Part shown: positions 1-8,814 of the stretch, piece after piece
Layout: the number at the start of each line of letters is the position of its first letter
How positions within the stretch are numbered: the stretch's first letter is position 1
From: an uncultured Bacilli bacterium
GTDB lineage: Bacteria > Bacillota_I > Bacilli_A > RF39 > UBA660
Assembly (NCBI GenBank): GCA_947629395.1
Contig: CANRDQ010000006.1
Coordinates: 1-44,243, forward strand
DNA length: 44,243 bases
Direction of reading: 5' to 3'
Translations under genes and position numbers: made by a program
Notes under the pieces: model-generated
Seen by the model: the letters and a program-made list of their open reading frames with translations, nothing else
The model's database searches: none
What the model was told of the DNA's origin: nothing

Positions 1-19
1 TTTTTAAACTTCTAGCCAT
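1..19 (-). CDS. rpsS: 30S ribosomal protein S19, first codons only (partial)
   Basis: The window edge cuts this gene after six codons. On the minus strand they read Met-Ala-Arg-Ser-Leu-Lys, the usual start of S19. A ribosome binding site (AAGGAT) lies just upstream, around 28-33, next to the rplB stop codon. S19 follows L2 in nearly every bacterial S10 operon, so position supports the call as much as sequence does. S19 binds 16S rRNA in the head of the small subunit. Confidence 0.8.
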
Positions 20-34
20 TTAAATCATCCTTTC

Positions 35-865
35 CTATTTACTATTACGACGACGTACAATAAATTTATCAGATTGTTTCTTCTTACGTGTCTTATATCC
101 AAGTGCAGGTTTACCCCAAGGTGTAACTGGTGCTTTACGTCCGATAGGTGCACGTCCTTCACCACCACCATGTGGATGGTCATTAGGGTTCATAACAGAA
201 CCACGAACTGTTGGGCGAATACCCATATGACGTTTACGTCCTGCTTTTCCAATTTTAACTAATGATGCATCTTCATTTCCAACTTCTCCGATAGTTGCCA
301 TACAAGTTCCAAGAACTTTTCTTTGTTCTCCGCTGGAAAGACGAAGCATAACGTAGTTATCTTCACGTCCTAAAATTTGTGCAGATGAACCAGCACTTCT
401 TGCAAGTTCTCCACCTTTTCCTGGACGAAGTTCTATATTGTGTACCATAGTACCAACTGGTATTTGCATTAATGGTAATGCATTACCAACTTTGATATCA
501 GCATTTTCTCCTGCTTCAATCATATCTCCAACTTTTAATCCTTTTGGAGCAAGAATATATCTCTTTTCTCCATCAGCATAATTAATTAATGCAATATTTG
601 CAGTTCTATTTGGATCGTATTCAATACTTGCTACTTTACCAGGTACGTCTACTTTATTTCTCTTAAAATCAATGATACGATATTTTCTTTTTACTCCGCC
701 ACCTTGATGACGAACAGTTATCTTACCTTGATTATTACGTCCACCATTTTTAGAAATGGTAACAACAAGACTCTTTTCAGGAGTACTCTTAGTAATTTCT
801 TCATTAATAAGTGTACTCATTTTTCTACGTCCTGGTGTAGTAGGTTTATAATTTCTAATTGCCAT
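35..865 (-). CDS. rplB: 50S ribosomal protein L2
   Basis: Full-length L2 (276 aa). It binds 23S rRNA and is needed for subunit joining and the peptidyl transferase centre. The N-terminus ([14 protein letters not shown]) and the C-terminal segment with the [18 protein letters not shown] motif, including the conserved His near residue 230, are typical. It is the fifth gene of the S10 operon here, downstream of rplW with a 14-nt gap holding a GGAGG site, and just upstream of rpsS. Nothing unusual. Confidence 0.99.
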   Translation of the reverse strand: MAIRNYKPTTPGRRKMSTLINEEITKSTPEKSLVVTISKNGGRNNQGKITVRHQGGGVKRKYRIIDFKRNKVDVPGKVASIEYDPNRTANIALINYADGEKRYILAPKGLKVGDMIEAGENADIKVGNALPLMQIPVGTMVHNIELRPGKGGELARSAGSSAQILGREDNYVMLRLSSGEQRKVLGTCMATIGEVGNEDASLVKIGKAGRKRHMGIRPTVRGSVMNPNDHPHGGGEGRAPIGRKAPVTPWGKPALGYKTRKKKQSDKFIVRRRNSK

Positions 866-879
866 GTTTTTTCCTCCTT

Positions 880-1161
880 CTAACCAAGATCAATTGATTG
901 ACCTTCTTCTAGAGTGACAATAGCTTTTTTAGCACGATTTGTCATTCCAGTATAACGACCAACTCTTCTTTTTTTAGTTTTAACATTTAATGTTCTAATG
1001 CTTGTTACATGTACATTAAATAATTTTTCAATAGCACTTTTAATTTCTGTCTTATTAGCTTTAGGATCAACTATAAATGTATAAACTCCTTCAGCTTTTG
1101 CTAGTTGTGATTTTTCAGTAATTACTGGTGCTTTAATAATTTCTAAATATTTTGTATGCAT
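880..1161 (-). CDS. rplW: 50S ribosomal protein L23
   Basis: L23 (93 aa) sits at the polypeptide exit tunnel and docks trigger factor and SRP. The sequence has the typical APVITEKS motif near the N-terminus and the loop with [12 protein letters not shown] that reaches into 23S rRNA. The start codon overlaps the end of rplD by one base (TAATG), which implies translational coupling inside the S10 operon. Confidence 0.99.
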   Translation of the reverse strand: MHTKYLEIIKAPVITEKSQLAKAEGVYTFIVDPKANKTEIKSAIEKLFNVHVTSIRTLNVKTKKRRVGRYTGMTNRAKKAIVTLEEGQSIDLG

Positions 1162-1787
1162 TAACTAAGCACCTCCTTAATCTTATTAAGACAATTTTCT
1201 GTAGTTAAAATTGCATCTGTACTTACGATATCTAGTACATTAAGTTCATCATAACTAATAACAAGAACTTGTCCTAAATTTCTTGCAGCTAGTGCAATGT
1301 CAAATTCAGAATCGTCAACAACGATTAATACTTTTTTATCGTTTAATTTAACATTTTTAAGTAAAGATACAACCTCACTTGTTTTAGGTTCTTTTAATTT
1401 TAATTCTTCTAAAACAACAATATTGTTTTCTAAAGCTTTTTCGCTTAATGCAGAAAGTAAAGCTAATCTTCTTTCTTTCTTATTTTGTTTTTTACTGTAA
1501 TCTCTTGGTACTGGAGTTCCATAATTTCCTCCACCTACCCATTGAACAGCACGGATAGATCCTTGACGAGCATGTCCTGTTCCTTTTTGTCTCCATGGTT
1601 TTCTTCCACCACCACTAACTTCAGAGCGGTTTTTAGTTTTATGAGTTCCTTGTCTAAGTGATGCTCTTGCTAAAATTATTGCATCATATAGAACGTTTTT
1701 ATTTGGAGTAATTCCAAAAATATTCTCATCTAAATTTATATCTTTTACTTTTTCACCTTTTAAGTCTAAAACGTCTACTTTTTTCAT
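1161..1787 (-). CDS. rplD: 50S ribosomal protein L4
   Basis: L4 (208 aa from the chosen start) lines the exit tunnel. In some bacteria it also represses its own S10 operon by binding the mRNA leader. The tunnel loop ([22 protein letters not shown], about residues 55-77) is conserved. The open frame extends 11 codons upstream, but AGGAGG precedes the Met at 1787 at good spacing and [11 protein letters not shown] is the usual L4 start, so I start there. It lies between rplC and rplW. Confidence 0.98.
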   Translation of the reverse strand: MKKVDVLDLKGEKVKDINLDENIFGITPNKNVLYDAIILARASLRQGTHKTKNRSEVSGGGRKPWRQKGTGHARQGSIRAVQWVGGGNYGTPVPRDYSKKQNKKERRLALLSALSEKALENNIVVLEELKLKEPKTSEVVSLLKNVKLNDKKVLIVVDDSEFDIALAARNLGQVLVISYDELNVLDIVSTDAILTTENCLNKIKEVLS

Positions 1788-1853
1788 TCTTGATTTTCCT
1801 CCTTTCATCACATTCATCAATTAATTATCTTTTACTTATCTTTTTAATTATAT

Positions 1854-2618
1854 TTATTCTTGTGATGATTCTTCTGTTTCAACAGGTGCATTCTCTTCTG
1901 CAGCTGTTTCTACTACTGTATCCTCAACAACTTCTTCTACTACTGCATCTTCAGTTTCATAAGTGATTAAATCAGCAGCATCTACAGTTTCGTTTCCACG
2001 TTTTACAGCTGTACGTATAGTAACAAATGATTTCTTTGGACCTGGAACATTACCTTTAATAAGAATAATGTTATTTTCTAAATCAACTGAAACAACTTCA
2101 AGATTTTGAACTGTTCTAGTAACATTACCCATTTGTCCAGCCATTTTCTTACCTTTTAGTACGTGCATTGGTCTCATTGTACCAAGTGAACCGATTCCAC
2201 GATGATATTGAGAACCATGTCCCATAGGACCACGTGATTGGTTATGACGTTTAATAGCTCCTTGAAAACCTTTTCCTTTACTTGTTCCTGTAACATCAAC
2301 AATTTCACCAGGATTAAAGATGTCTACACTTAAAGTTTGTCCTAAAGTGTATTCCTTAACGTCTACTCCTCTTATTTCCTTTAAGAAGCGCTTAGGTGAA
2401 GTGTTTGCTTTGCTTGTATGACCCATTTTTGGTTTATTACTGTGTTTTTCAGTAGTTGTACCAGTAGCAAGTTGAATAGCTTCATATCCATCTTTTTCTA
2501 CAGTTTTAATTTGAGTAACTACATTTGGTTCTACTTCAATAACAGTAACAGGAATTAATTTACCTTCTTTAGTAAATACTTGAGTCATTCCTATTTTTTT
2601 ACCTAAGATTCCTTTCAT
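1854..2618 (-). CDS. rplC: 50S ribosomal protein L3 with acidic C-terminal tail
   Basis: L3 is an early-assembly 23S rRNA-binding protein near the peptidyl transferase centre. [15 protein letters not shown] is the standard start; GGAGG ends about 11 nt before it, so I start at 2618 rather than six codons upstream. The conserved KGKGFQG and [13 protein letters not shown] segments are present. The length is 254 aa against about 209 in most bacteria. The extra part is a tail of roughly 45 residues rich in Glu, Val and Thr after the normal end (…[14 protein letters not shown]). The tail is in frame and uninterrupted. Confidence 0.97.
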   Translation of the reverse strand: MKGILGKKIGMTQVFTKEGKLIPVTVIEVEPNVVTQIKTVEKDGYEAIQLATGTTTEKHSNKPKMGHTSKANTSPKRFLKEIRGVDVKEYTLGQTLSVDIFNPGEIVDVTGTSKGKGFQGAIKRHNQSRGPMGHGSQYHRGIGSLGTMRPMHVLKGKKMAGQMGNVTRTVQNLEVVSVDLENNIILIKGNVPGPKKSFVTIRTAVKRGNETVDAADLITYETEDAVVEEVVEDTVVETAAEENAPVETEESSQE

Positions 2619-2640
2619 AATTACTTTTTCCTCCATTTAA

Positions 2641-2952
2641 TTATTTAGTTTTGATGTCAATATCTACTCCACTAGGTAAGTCTAATTTTGCAAGTGCATC
2701 AATAGTCTCCTTACTTGGATTTTTAACATCAATTAATCTTTTGTGTGTACGCATTTCGAATTGTTCACGAGAATCCTTATCTTTGTGAACAGCTCTTAAT
2801 ATTGTAAACTTTTCAATTTCTGTTGGTAATGGAACTGGTCCAGATACTTCACCACCAGATCTTTTGATAGTTTCAACAATCTTAGTTGCTGCATTATCAA
2901 GTACTCTGTGATCATATGCTTTTAATCGAATACGAACTTTTTCTTTTGACAT
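2641..2952 (-). CDS. rpsJ: 30S ribosomal protein S10
   Basis: S10 (103 aa) is a small-subunit head protein and also the NusE factor in transcription antitermination. Conserved features are [15 protein letters not shown] at the N-terminus and the loop SGPVPLPTE. It is the first gene of the S10 operon, preceded by GGGAGG and a leader of about 120 nt. RplC follows at close spacing. Confidence 0.99.
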   Translation of the reverse strand: MSKEKVRIRLKAYDHRVLDNAATKIVETIKRSGGEVSGPVPLPTEIEKFTILRAVHKDKDSREQFEMRTHKRLIDVKNPSKETIDALAKLDLPSGVDIDIKTK

Positions 2953-2995
2953 TCTTTTGTCCTCCCTTCGCCTATATCTAGTATAGACTTGCTCC

Positions 2996-3052
2996 GTGTG
3001 AAAACCCGATAGTAAATTAACAACTTAACCTAGCGTATCGGCAACCTCACAC
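2996..3052 (-). promoter_or_regulatory. Nested hairpin in the S10 operon leader
   Basis: The 5' leader of rpsJ contains two nested complementary pairs. The outer stem is GTGTGA (2996-3001) with TCACAC (3047-3052); the inner stem is CCGATA (3006-3011) with TATCGG (3036-3041). A further TTAA/TTAA pairing is possible at the tip. The structure lies between the promoter and the ribosome binding site, where ribosomal protein leaders sit. L4 binding is a plausible control, but I cannot show it from sequence. Confidence 0.6.
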
Positions 3053-3075
3053 ATCTAAGCAGCCACACAGATTTA

Positions 3076-3105
3076 ATTATAGCATGATTTATCAAGGAAA
3101 ATCAA
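3076..3105 (-). promoter_or_regulatory. Promoter of the S10 operon
   Basis: On the minus strand the -35 element TTGATT (3100-3105) and the -10 element TATAAT (3076-3081) are separated by 18 nt. The -10 has an upstream TG (TGCTATAAT), so it is also an extended -10. Transcription should start near 3069, about 120 nt before rpsJ. Confidence 0.75.
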
Positions 3106-3122
3106 CACTTTTTTACAATTTT

Positions 3123-4349
3123 TTATTTTTTCTTTTTAGGTCTCTTTTTAAATTTACTAAATCTAACAGAAGCCGGCATGATACTAGTATCACCATATTT
3201 CTCATTTATGTCATCTAAAATCTTTTGTATATTAGTATCTTTTTCCTCTTCTTCAATATATTCATCAAAAAGACTAAGTTGATTATTTCTTTTATCAGTT
3301 AACTCTCCTAACCTCATTCCTATTAAACGAATAGGATCTTTCTTCCAACTAACCTCTAATAAATCTAATATACATTTATATATTTCTTCATTACTATCCG
3401 TAACATTATTTAAGGTAGTTTGATGGGAATAAGTCTGAAACAAATTATTTTTAAAGATAATAGCGATATTACCAGCATATTCTTTTTGACGACGTAACTG
3501 TCTTCCTACCTCTTCTGTTTGACGAAGTAACACCTCTTTTAGTTCATCAATATCTACCACATCATATGGTAGTGTTTCACTAGCACTAATACTATCTCTT
3601 TTATTACTTCGTATCTCAACTTTAGAAAAATCGATTCCCAATGCACTATTTTTAAGAAAAGAAGCCTGATTTTTAAAATATTTCTTCAATTTATTCATAT
3701 CCGTATGAGCTAAATCCCCAATAGTATTAATCTTTAACTTATTTAATAGTTGTGCCGTTGACTTTCCAACCATAAACAAATCACCTACTGGTAAAGGCCA
3801 CATTTTATTTTCAATTTCATCATCAAACAAAGTATGTACCTTATCAGGTTTCTCAAAATCAGAAGCCATCTTAGCACACAATTTATTATTTGCCACCCCA
3901 ACATTAACCGTAAATCCAAATTTTTCTTTTATTTCATTTTTTATTTTATAGGCTAGTTCTAAATAATCTTGATATAAATAATTAGTACCCGTCATATCTA
4001 AAAAACATTCATCAACCGAAAATCTTTCTATTAAAGGTGTATACTGTGTTAAATAATTATAAAATAAATTAGATTTTTCATAATAAACTTCAAAATTAGG
4101 TGGAAAAACTTTAATCATAGAACATTTCTTTCTAGCCGAATATAAAGTTTCCGCTGTAACAATACCATACTTCTTCGCAACAGGACTCTTCGCTAAAACA
4201 ATTCCACTCCTTTTTCGTTCATCTCCACCAATAACAGCTGGAATATTCCTAATATCTATACTATAACCTTTTTTTAAAAGATCAACTGCCGTCCATGATA
4301 AAAAGGCATTATTAACATCAACATGAAAGATTATTCTCTTTTTTTCCAT
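3123..4349 (-). CDS. dinB: DNA polymerase IV (Y-family)
   Basis: Translesion DNA polymerase, 408 aa. The catalytic motifs are visible: HVDVNNAFLSW near the N-terminus supplies the first metal-binding Asp, and SVDECFLDMTG near residue 110 supplies the second Asp-Glu pair. A helix-hairpin-helix region (VGKSTAQLLNKLKINTIGDLA) and the little-finger domain follow, with a C-terminal sliding-clamp-like motif (NQLSLF). The open frame has three extra codons beginning with GTG, but that GTG is part of the GAGGTG ribosome binding site, so I start at the ATG at 4349. It appears monocistronic. No LexA-type box is visible upstream. Confidence 0.95.
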   Translation of the reverse strand: MEKKRIIFHVDVNNAFLSWTAVDLLKKGYSIDIRNIPAVIGGDERKRSGIVLAKSPVAKKYGIVTAETLYSARKKCSMIKVFPPNFEVYYEKSNLFYNYLTQYTPLIERFSVDECFLDMTGTNYLYQDYLELAYKIKNEIKEKFGFTVNVGVANNKLCAKMASDFEKPDKVHTLFDDEIENKMWPLPVGDLFMVGKSTAQLLNKLKINTIGDLAHTDMNKLKKYFKNQASFLKNSALGIDFSKVEIRSNKRDSISASETLPYDVVDIDELKEVLLRQTEEVGRQLRRQKEYAGNIAIIFKNNLFQTYSHQTTLNNVTDSNEEIYKCILDLLEVSWKKDPIRLIGMRLGELTDKRNNQLSLFDEYIEEEEKDTNIQKILDDINEKYGDTSIMPASVRFSKFKKRPKKKK

Positions 4350-4400
4350 TGAGTTCACCTCTTCTGTATATTATAGAACAAATTTTCTATATAAACAAGA

Positions 4401-4427
4401 AAAAAGATATAAAATTTATATCTTTTT
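4401..4427 (-). terminator. Terminator of the gpmA-DUF402 transcription unit
   Basis: A near-perfect palindrome (AAAAAGATATAAA, one base, TTTATATCTTTTT) overlaps the stop codon of the DUF402 gene. On the minus strand the hairpin ends in a T-run. It separates the long operon upstream from dinB. Confidence 0.75.
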
Positions 4428-4959
4428 AATCAAAATATTTCTCAATTAATTTTGGAAAATCTATATTAATAAAGAAATTAGTTTTATCTTTTATTTCTTT
4501 AGTTAATTTATCCCCAACTTCTAAGGCTCTATCATATTCTTCTTTAGTAATTTTTTCTTTTTCTAAAGCCTCCTCTAATTCATCCATATCATCATATCTA
4601 ACATAATGATCTCTTGCTGGAGAATAAATAACATCTAAATATAAATCATCATAATAAGGAACTTTATCTTTAAGTCCGTTACCATTACTAATGTCAAAGT
4701 AATACTCTATAATATTTTTCTTTTCATCTAGAAAAACTCTAGCATTATAATATTCATTTCTAGGTGTAGCTTCCACCACATAATAGCCATTATCTAAATA
4801 AGTAGTACTTTTACCACATACTTCTAAAATAAAGGGCTCTGTTACTTTATTAAGCTTTTTTATACTTAAAGTATAATCATTCTCTTCCTTATTAATAATA
4901 ACTATCTCATAGTCTAAAGCTTCCCTCATGTATGTATTACTAGTCAATTTCTGTCGCAT
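4426..4959 (-). CDS. DUF402 family protein, possible nucleoside tri/diphosphatase
   Basis: 177 aa with the DUF402 pattern. A beta-rich N-terminal half is followed by YYDDLYLDVIYSP and then an acidic Asp-rich stretch (RYDDMDELEEAL), with the helical end KITKEEYDRALEVGDKL. These Asp/Glu positions form the metal site in family members such as B. subtilis YgaC, a nucleoside tri- and diphosphatase. Substrate is not predictable here. GGAGG precedes the ATG. It is the last gene of its operon, 10 nt after the VanY-like gene, and its stop lies in the terminator hairpin. Confidence 0.8.
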   Translation of the reverse strand: MRQKLTSNTYMREALDYEIVIINKEENDYTLSIKKLNKVTEPFILEVCGKSTTYLDNGYYVVEATPRNEYYNARVFLDEKKNIIEYYFDISNGNGLKDKVPYYDDLYLDVIYSPARDHYVRYDDMDELEEALEKEKITKEEYDRALEVGDKLTKEIKDKTNFFINIDFPKLIEKYFD

Positions 4960-4969
4960 ATTCTACCTC

Positions 4970-6097
4970 CTAAGCTACTCCTAAATATTCTTCTAGAGTA
5001 ACGCCTCGATCATAAATCTTTTTAGCGTGAGTTGTTCCAACATATCTGATATGCCATGGTTCATATTGATAACCTGTAATACCTTCTTTTCCTTTTAAAT
5101 AGCGAATAATAAAACCATATTTATAAGCATTACTAGCTAACCATTTTCCAGCAGGTGTATTACCATAATTATCATCTAACGCTCCTACATCAAAAGCAAG
5201 TCCTGTCTGATGTTCAGATTGTCCAGGTTTAGCCGAAAAAGTACTAGCCTTAGCCTCTCCATATTGCGCTACATATCTAGAATAAAGAGATTGTTGAAGA
5301 GTATAAGATCTAAAACCTGATATTTTAGGAATACTAAATCCTGCACTTCGAGCCGCTGTTTGTAATCTTCCTAAAGCTGCAAGTGCCTCACTATTCTCTC
5401 CAGGATTATAAGTAGCTGGTAAATGATACTTCTTATTAACAATCAAAAGACCATTTATATAAGTACCTACTTTCCCTTGACTACTACTAGTCTTATTATT
5501 TACTGTTTTATTTACAGTTTGTTTTATGACATTAACTTTTCTCTTTATAGAATTTTTATTTCCAGATGAATCTTTAACTTCATATAGGATTTCATAAGTA
5601 CCCACTTTATTAGTATCTACTTTAGAAGTAACTTTAACTTTATCTTCTAACTTTTTATCATAATTATCTTCTACTTCATAACCTTCTTCTTTATATTCAC
5701 TACCTAAAATAACATTAACTTCAGGATTACCCTTCAATTTAATAGTAGGTTTTTCTTTATCAATAACTTTAACTGTTCTAACAGCCTTCTTTTTAAATAA
5801 CAACCAACTTACAGAATAATTAATCTTATATTTACCAATCTTCTTAACATTTACTTTTCCATTAGTAACTATATTTTTATTCAAATTAATATTAAATATC
5901 TTAGCAGTTGCACCTTTATCCTTATATTTAGTACCTACTTCTATTTGAATATTCTCTTTTCCTTTTACTTTTATATCTAAAGAACTTCTTATAAAAAATA
6001 TTAATAAACAAACAAGAATGATAATTCCTAAAATTATTCCACTACCTATTAAAACAATTTTCTTGGGCTTCTTTTTACTTATCCTCTTCTTTGCCAT
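4970..6097 (-). CDS. Membrane-anchored VanY-type D,D-carboxypeptidase with Ig-like domains
   Basis: 375 aa. A short basic N-terminus and one membrane helix (about residues 15-37) anchor it, with the rest outside. Two DUF5011/Ig-like repeats follow (about 43-110 and 112-190; note the IEVGTKYKDKGA and VILGSEYKEEGY openings and the VGTYEILYEVKDSSGN ending). The C-terminal third is a peptidase M15B/VanY domain with the zinc motifs SGFRS, SEHQTGLAFDVG and EPWHIRYVG. Such enzymes trim the terminal D-Ala from cell-wall stem peptides. It lies between a coiled-coil protein gene (17-nt gap) and the DUF402 gene. Confidence 0.92.
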   Translation of the reverse strand: MAKKRISKKKPKKIVLIGSGIILGIIILVCLLIFFIRSSLDIKVKGKENIQIEVGTKYKDKGATAKIFNINLNKNIVTNGKVNVKKIGKYKINYSVSWLLFKKKAVRTVKVIDKEKPTIKLKGNPEVNVILGSEYKEEGYEVEDNYDKKLEDKVKVTSKVDTNKVGTYEILYEVKDSSGNKNSIKRKVNVIKQTVNKTVNNKTSSSQGKVGTYINGLLIVNKKYHLPATYNPGENSEALAALGRLQTAARSAGFSIPKISGFRSYTLQQSLYSRYVAQYGEAKASTFSAKPGQSEHQTGLAFDVGALDDNYGNTPAGKWLASNAYKYGFIIRYLKGKEGITGYQYEPWHIRYVGTTHAKKIYDRGVTLEEYLGVA

Positions 6098-6114
6098 TTT
6101 TATCGCCTTCTTTT

Positions 6115-8118
6115 TTATTTTTTATGTGAACCTTTATTTATATTTTCTTCTTGATTTTGATTATCTTGAGCATATCCAACTAATTGTGTTAACGAATCCA
6201 CAGATAGTTTTCCTTCATTAATAAAATGCGCTACTAACATAACAGCTTCTTCTGAAGTAATATGTTTTAGTTTTTCTGCCAAACTTTTATGTGGATGACT
6301 ATCAGCATTAACCTTAGGTGCCTCTACATTTTCAACTCTTTTTTCTGGAATATGCAAAACAACTTCTTGTCCATCTACATCTTGAACCTTAACATCATTT
6401 TTAAGACCTAAATCTTCACCATTTTCCACAACAAAATGAATAGAATCTTGATCCATAATAGAGCCTTCTAAAGCTTCATTCATATATTCTTTATTCAAAC
6501 TTCTAACAGTAGTAGAATTTATTCTTGCTCCTCTAAGATGAATAGGTTCATCACAATAAAGTTCTGCATTTACAAAGTTATAACCTTCATAATTTTTCAT
6601 TGCCCCAAGCAATCCCGTATTACCAGATAGTTTACATCCCTCTAAATTATGATCTTTGATAATATCTAAACTTGGCAATGATACTAACCTTAAATCCGTA
6701 TAAGTCATATCTACATTATCCAAATCATAAGGCAAGATAAAATATTTTAAATTATCTTTAAATTCAGGTTTAATAACAAAACAATCTTTCTCTTCACTAT
6801 AATCACATAATGATTGCTTGTCAATAATTTGTTTATCTCGAGAAGGAATTTCTAATTGGTTTTTTTCTATTTGTTGAACACTTTCCGCTAATCTTTGTTG
6901 ATTCTCCTTAAACTCTTCTTTTATTCGTTGTTCTGCAGCTGCTTTTTGTTCCACAACTTTTACAGATTGTTCATACTTTCTTTGATATTCTTTCTTTTGA
7001 TCTTCTATTCGTTTCTGTTCTTGTGCTTTCGCTAATCCCTCATCATTGATAATTTCCATAAAAGGTAAAATAGTCGAACGACTAGTCTTATATTTTAAAA
7101 GTTTTTCCACATTTTTATATTGTTTCTTAGTTTCTTTATCTTTAATGTCCATTAAAGTATAATCATATTTTCTATTTTTTTGGACAAATTTTGACTGACG
7201 TGGTTCTTCAAGTAAAGAGGAAAAATCTATTCTATCTACTTCATTTTTTTCTTTATCATAAATACTTAAAATAACATTTCCTTTACTTAAAGTTCCTTCA
7301 TAATCTTTTAATTCAAAGCGTATGTACATTCCATTATCTAAGCCAATCATTTTTCCAGTCGCGTATTCAAGTAATTGTTTTCTTCTTTCAACATAGTCCT
7401 TTCTTTGACTATAAAAATTTGTTAAAACATCGTTAATTTGATATTCATCAGTAATACCTTGGGTTTTATCATTTGTTTTACAAGCACCTTCTATTTTAGA
7501 AGCATTATCCTTTATTTGTTTTATTATTGCTTCAACTAATTTTTCATCAACAGCACTTAAAATATCATTTTTTCGTCCATAAAAATCTTGTTTATCTTTA
7601 GGAACAGACGAAATCACAGAACTTAAATGTCCGTTTTTCATTCCAATAAATATATTAGGATAGGCATATTTACAATTTTCCCTATAATTTAATGGTACAG
7701 TCTCTAAATTTCTACTCTTTTTCCAGACATCTTGTAAATCTATCATAAAATAAGTATCACAATCTCTTCTAAAATTATCATAAGCAGCTCTTGTATCATA
7801 GGAAGCATAACTACGATAAAAATGATTGTTATTACTATTTAAAATTTCACCACCATAAAAAGAAAGATTATTACCTCTTTTTACTTGGGTAGGATATATT
7901 TTTCCACCTGAAAAACTTTGCTTACTGACATCACTTTCATTAACAATATCACAAATAACTTTTTCCACATCAAAGAATTTAGTTGTTTCCAGTTCAAAAA
8001 CTTGGTCTATAGAACTACAGCATTCTAAAAATACATTCAAAAGTTCATCGACCGTAATTTTATCACTATTAAAATCGAAAACATCATTCTTCCATTCTGC
8101 TCGACTATAATTATACAA
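6115..8118 (-). CDS. Uncharacterised coiled-coil/pentapeptide-like protein, copy B
   Basis: 667 aa, no known family recognised. There is no signal peptide or membrane helix. Residues 1-340 are a globular part of unknown fold. About 365-430 is a charged Gln/Glu/Lys-rich coiled coil. About 440-560 is a region with loose pentapeptide-like spacing (NVDMTYTDLRLVSL, HNLEGCKLSGN). The last 60 residues form a small helical domain (KSLAEKLKHITSEEAVMLVAHF). The same order occurs in the gene at 8811-10733, and the two share a recognisable block (DCFVIKPEFKDNLKYF against CCYEIYPEYRDSLKYF). I choose the TTG start because GAGGTGAGG lies just before it. The two copies flank gpmA in one operon. Confidence 0.75.
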   Translation of the reverse strand: MYNYSRAEWKNDVFDFNSDKITVDELLNVFLECCSSIDQVFELETTKFFDVEKVICDIVNESDVSKQSFSGGKIYPTQVKRGNNLSFYGGEILNSNNNHFYRSYASYDTRAAYDNFRRDCDTYFMIDLQDVWKKSRNLETVPLNYRENCKYAYPNIFIGMKNGHLSSVISSVPKDKQDFYGRKNDILSAVDEKLVEAIIKQIKDNASKIEGACKTNDKTQGITDEYQINDVLTNFYSQRKDYVERRKQLLEYATGKMIGLDNGMYIRFELKDYEGTLSKGNVILSIYDKEKNEVDRIDFSSLLEEPRQSKFVQKNRKYDYTLMDIKDKETKKQYKNVEKLLKYKTSRSTILPFMEIINDEGLAKAQEQKRIEDQKKEYQRKYEQSVKVVEQKAAAEQRIKEEFKENQQRLAESVQQIEKNQLEIPSRDKQIIDKQSLCDYSEEKDCFVIKPEFKDNLKYFILPYDLDNVDMTYTDLRLVSLPSLDIIKDHNLEGCKLSGNTGLLGAMKNYEGYNFVNAELYCDEPIHLRGARINSTTVRSLNKEYMNEALEGSIMDQDSIHFVVENGEDLGLKNDVKVQDVDGQEVVLHIPEKRVENVEAPKVNADSHPHKSLAEKLKHITSEEAVMLVAHFINEGKLSVDSLTQLVGYAQDNQNQEENINKGSHKK

Positions 8119-8133
8119 TTACCTCACCTCTGA

Positions 8134-8814
8134 TTATAAATAGTACATATCTTTAATATTTAACTCTTGATCAAATTCATACACAAATGGTTTACCTGTA
8201 GGAATTTCTAATCCAACAATATCATCATCACTTATGTTATCAATATGTTTTCTAATTGATCTTAAAGAATTACCATGTGCCACTACTAAAACATTTTTAC
8301 CATCTAATAGATTCTTTTTAATAACATTCTCATAATAAGGAATTGTTCTTTTACAAGTATCTTTTAATGATTCACATAGAGGTAATTCCTCTTCACTTAA
8401 ATTTTTATATTTTGGATCATTTCCCGGATATCTTTCATCAGTTTTCTCTAAAGCTGGAGGTGCTATATCATAACTACGTCTCCAAATACGTACTTGTTCA
8501 TCTCCATATTTATCAGCAGTTTCTTGTTTGTTAAGACCTTGTAAAGCTCCATAATGTCTTTCATTTAATCTATAATCATATACTGTTTCAATATCTTCAC
8601 CTAATACATCTTTTATTATATCTAAAGTATGATTAGCTCTTTTTAAAACTGAAGAATAACATATATCAAACTTTATTCCTGCTTCTTTTAACTTTTCCCC
8701 AGCTTCCATTGCTTCTTTCTTACCGTTATCAGATAATTCAACATCTGTCCAACCTGTAAATTTATTTTCTAAATTCCAAACACTTTCACCATGTCTTATT
8801 AAAACTAATTTCAT
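8134..8814 (-). CDS. gpmA: 2,3-bisphosphoglycerate-dependent phosphoglycerate mutase
   Basis: Glycolytic enzyme interconverting 3- and 2-phosphoglycerate, 226 aa. The phosphohistidine motif LIRHGESVWN is at residues 5-14, the second catalytic part NERHYGALQGLNK near residue 87, and the C-terminal VAHGNSLRSIRKH carries the second His. It overlaps the end of the upstream coiled-coil gene by 4 nt (ATGA), so the two are translationally coupled. Other glycolytic genes (gapA, pgk, tpiA) are about 11-16 kb away; this one is embedded between two uncharacterised paralogues. Confidence 0.97.
   Translation of the reverse strand: MKLVLIRHGESVWNLENKFTGWTDVELSDNGKKEAMEAGEKLKEAGIKFDICYSSVLKRANHTLDIIKDVLGEDIETVYDYRLNERHYGALQGLNKQETADKYGDEQVRIWRRSYDIAPPALEKTDERYPGNDPKYKNLSEEELPLCESLKDTCKRTIPYYENVIKKNLLDGKNVLVVAHGNSLRSIRKHIDNISDDDIVGLEIPTGKPFVYEFDQELNIKDMYYL

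Noticed and set aside
74..262. Open frame antisense to rplB, as well as similar antisense frames over rplD, gpmA, uvrA and others
   Set aside because: These frames lie opposite strongly conserved genes and have no ribosome binding site or recognisable product.
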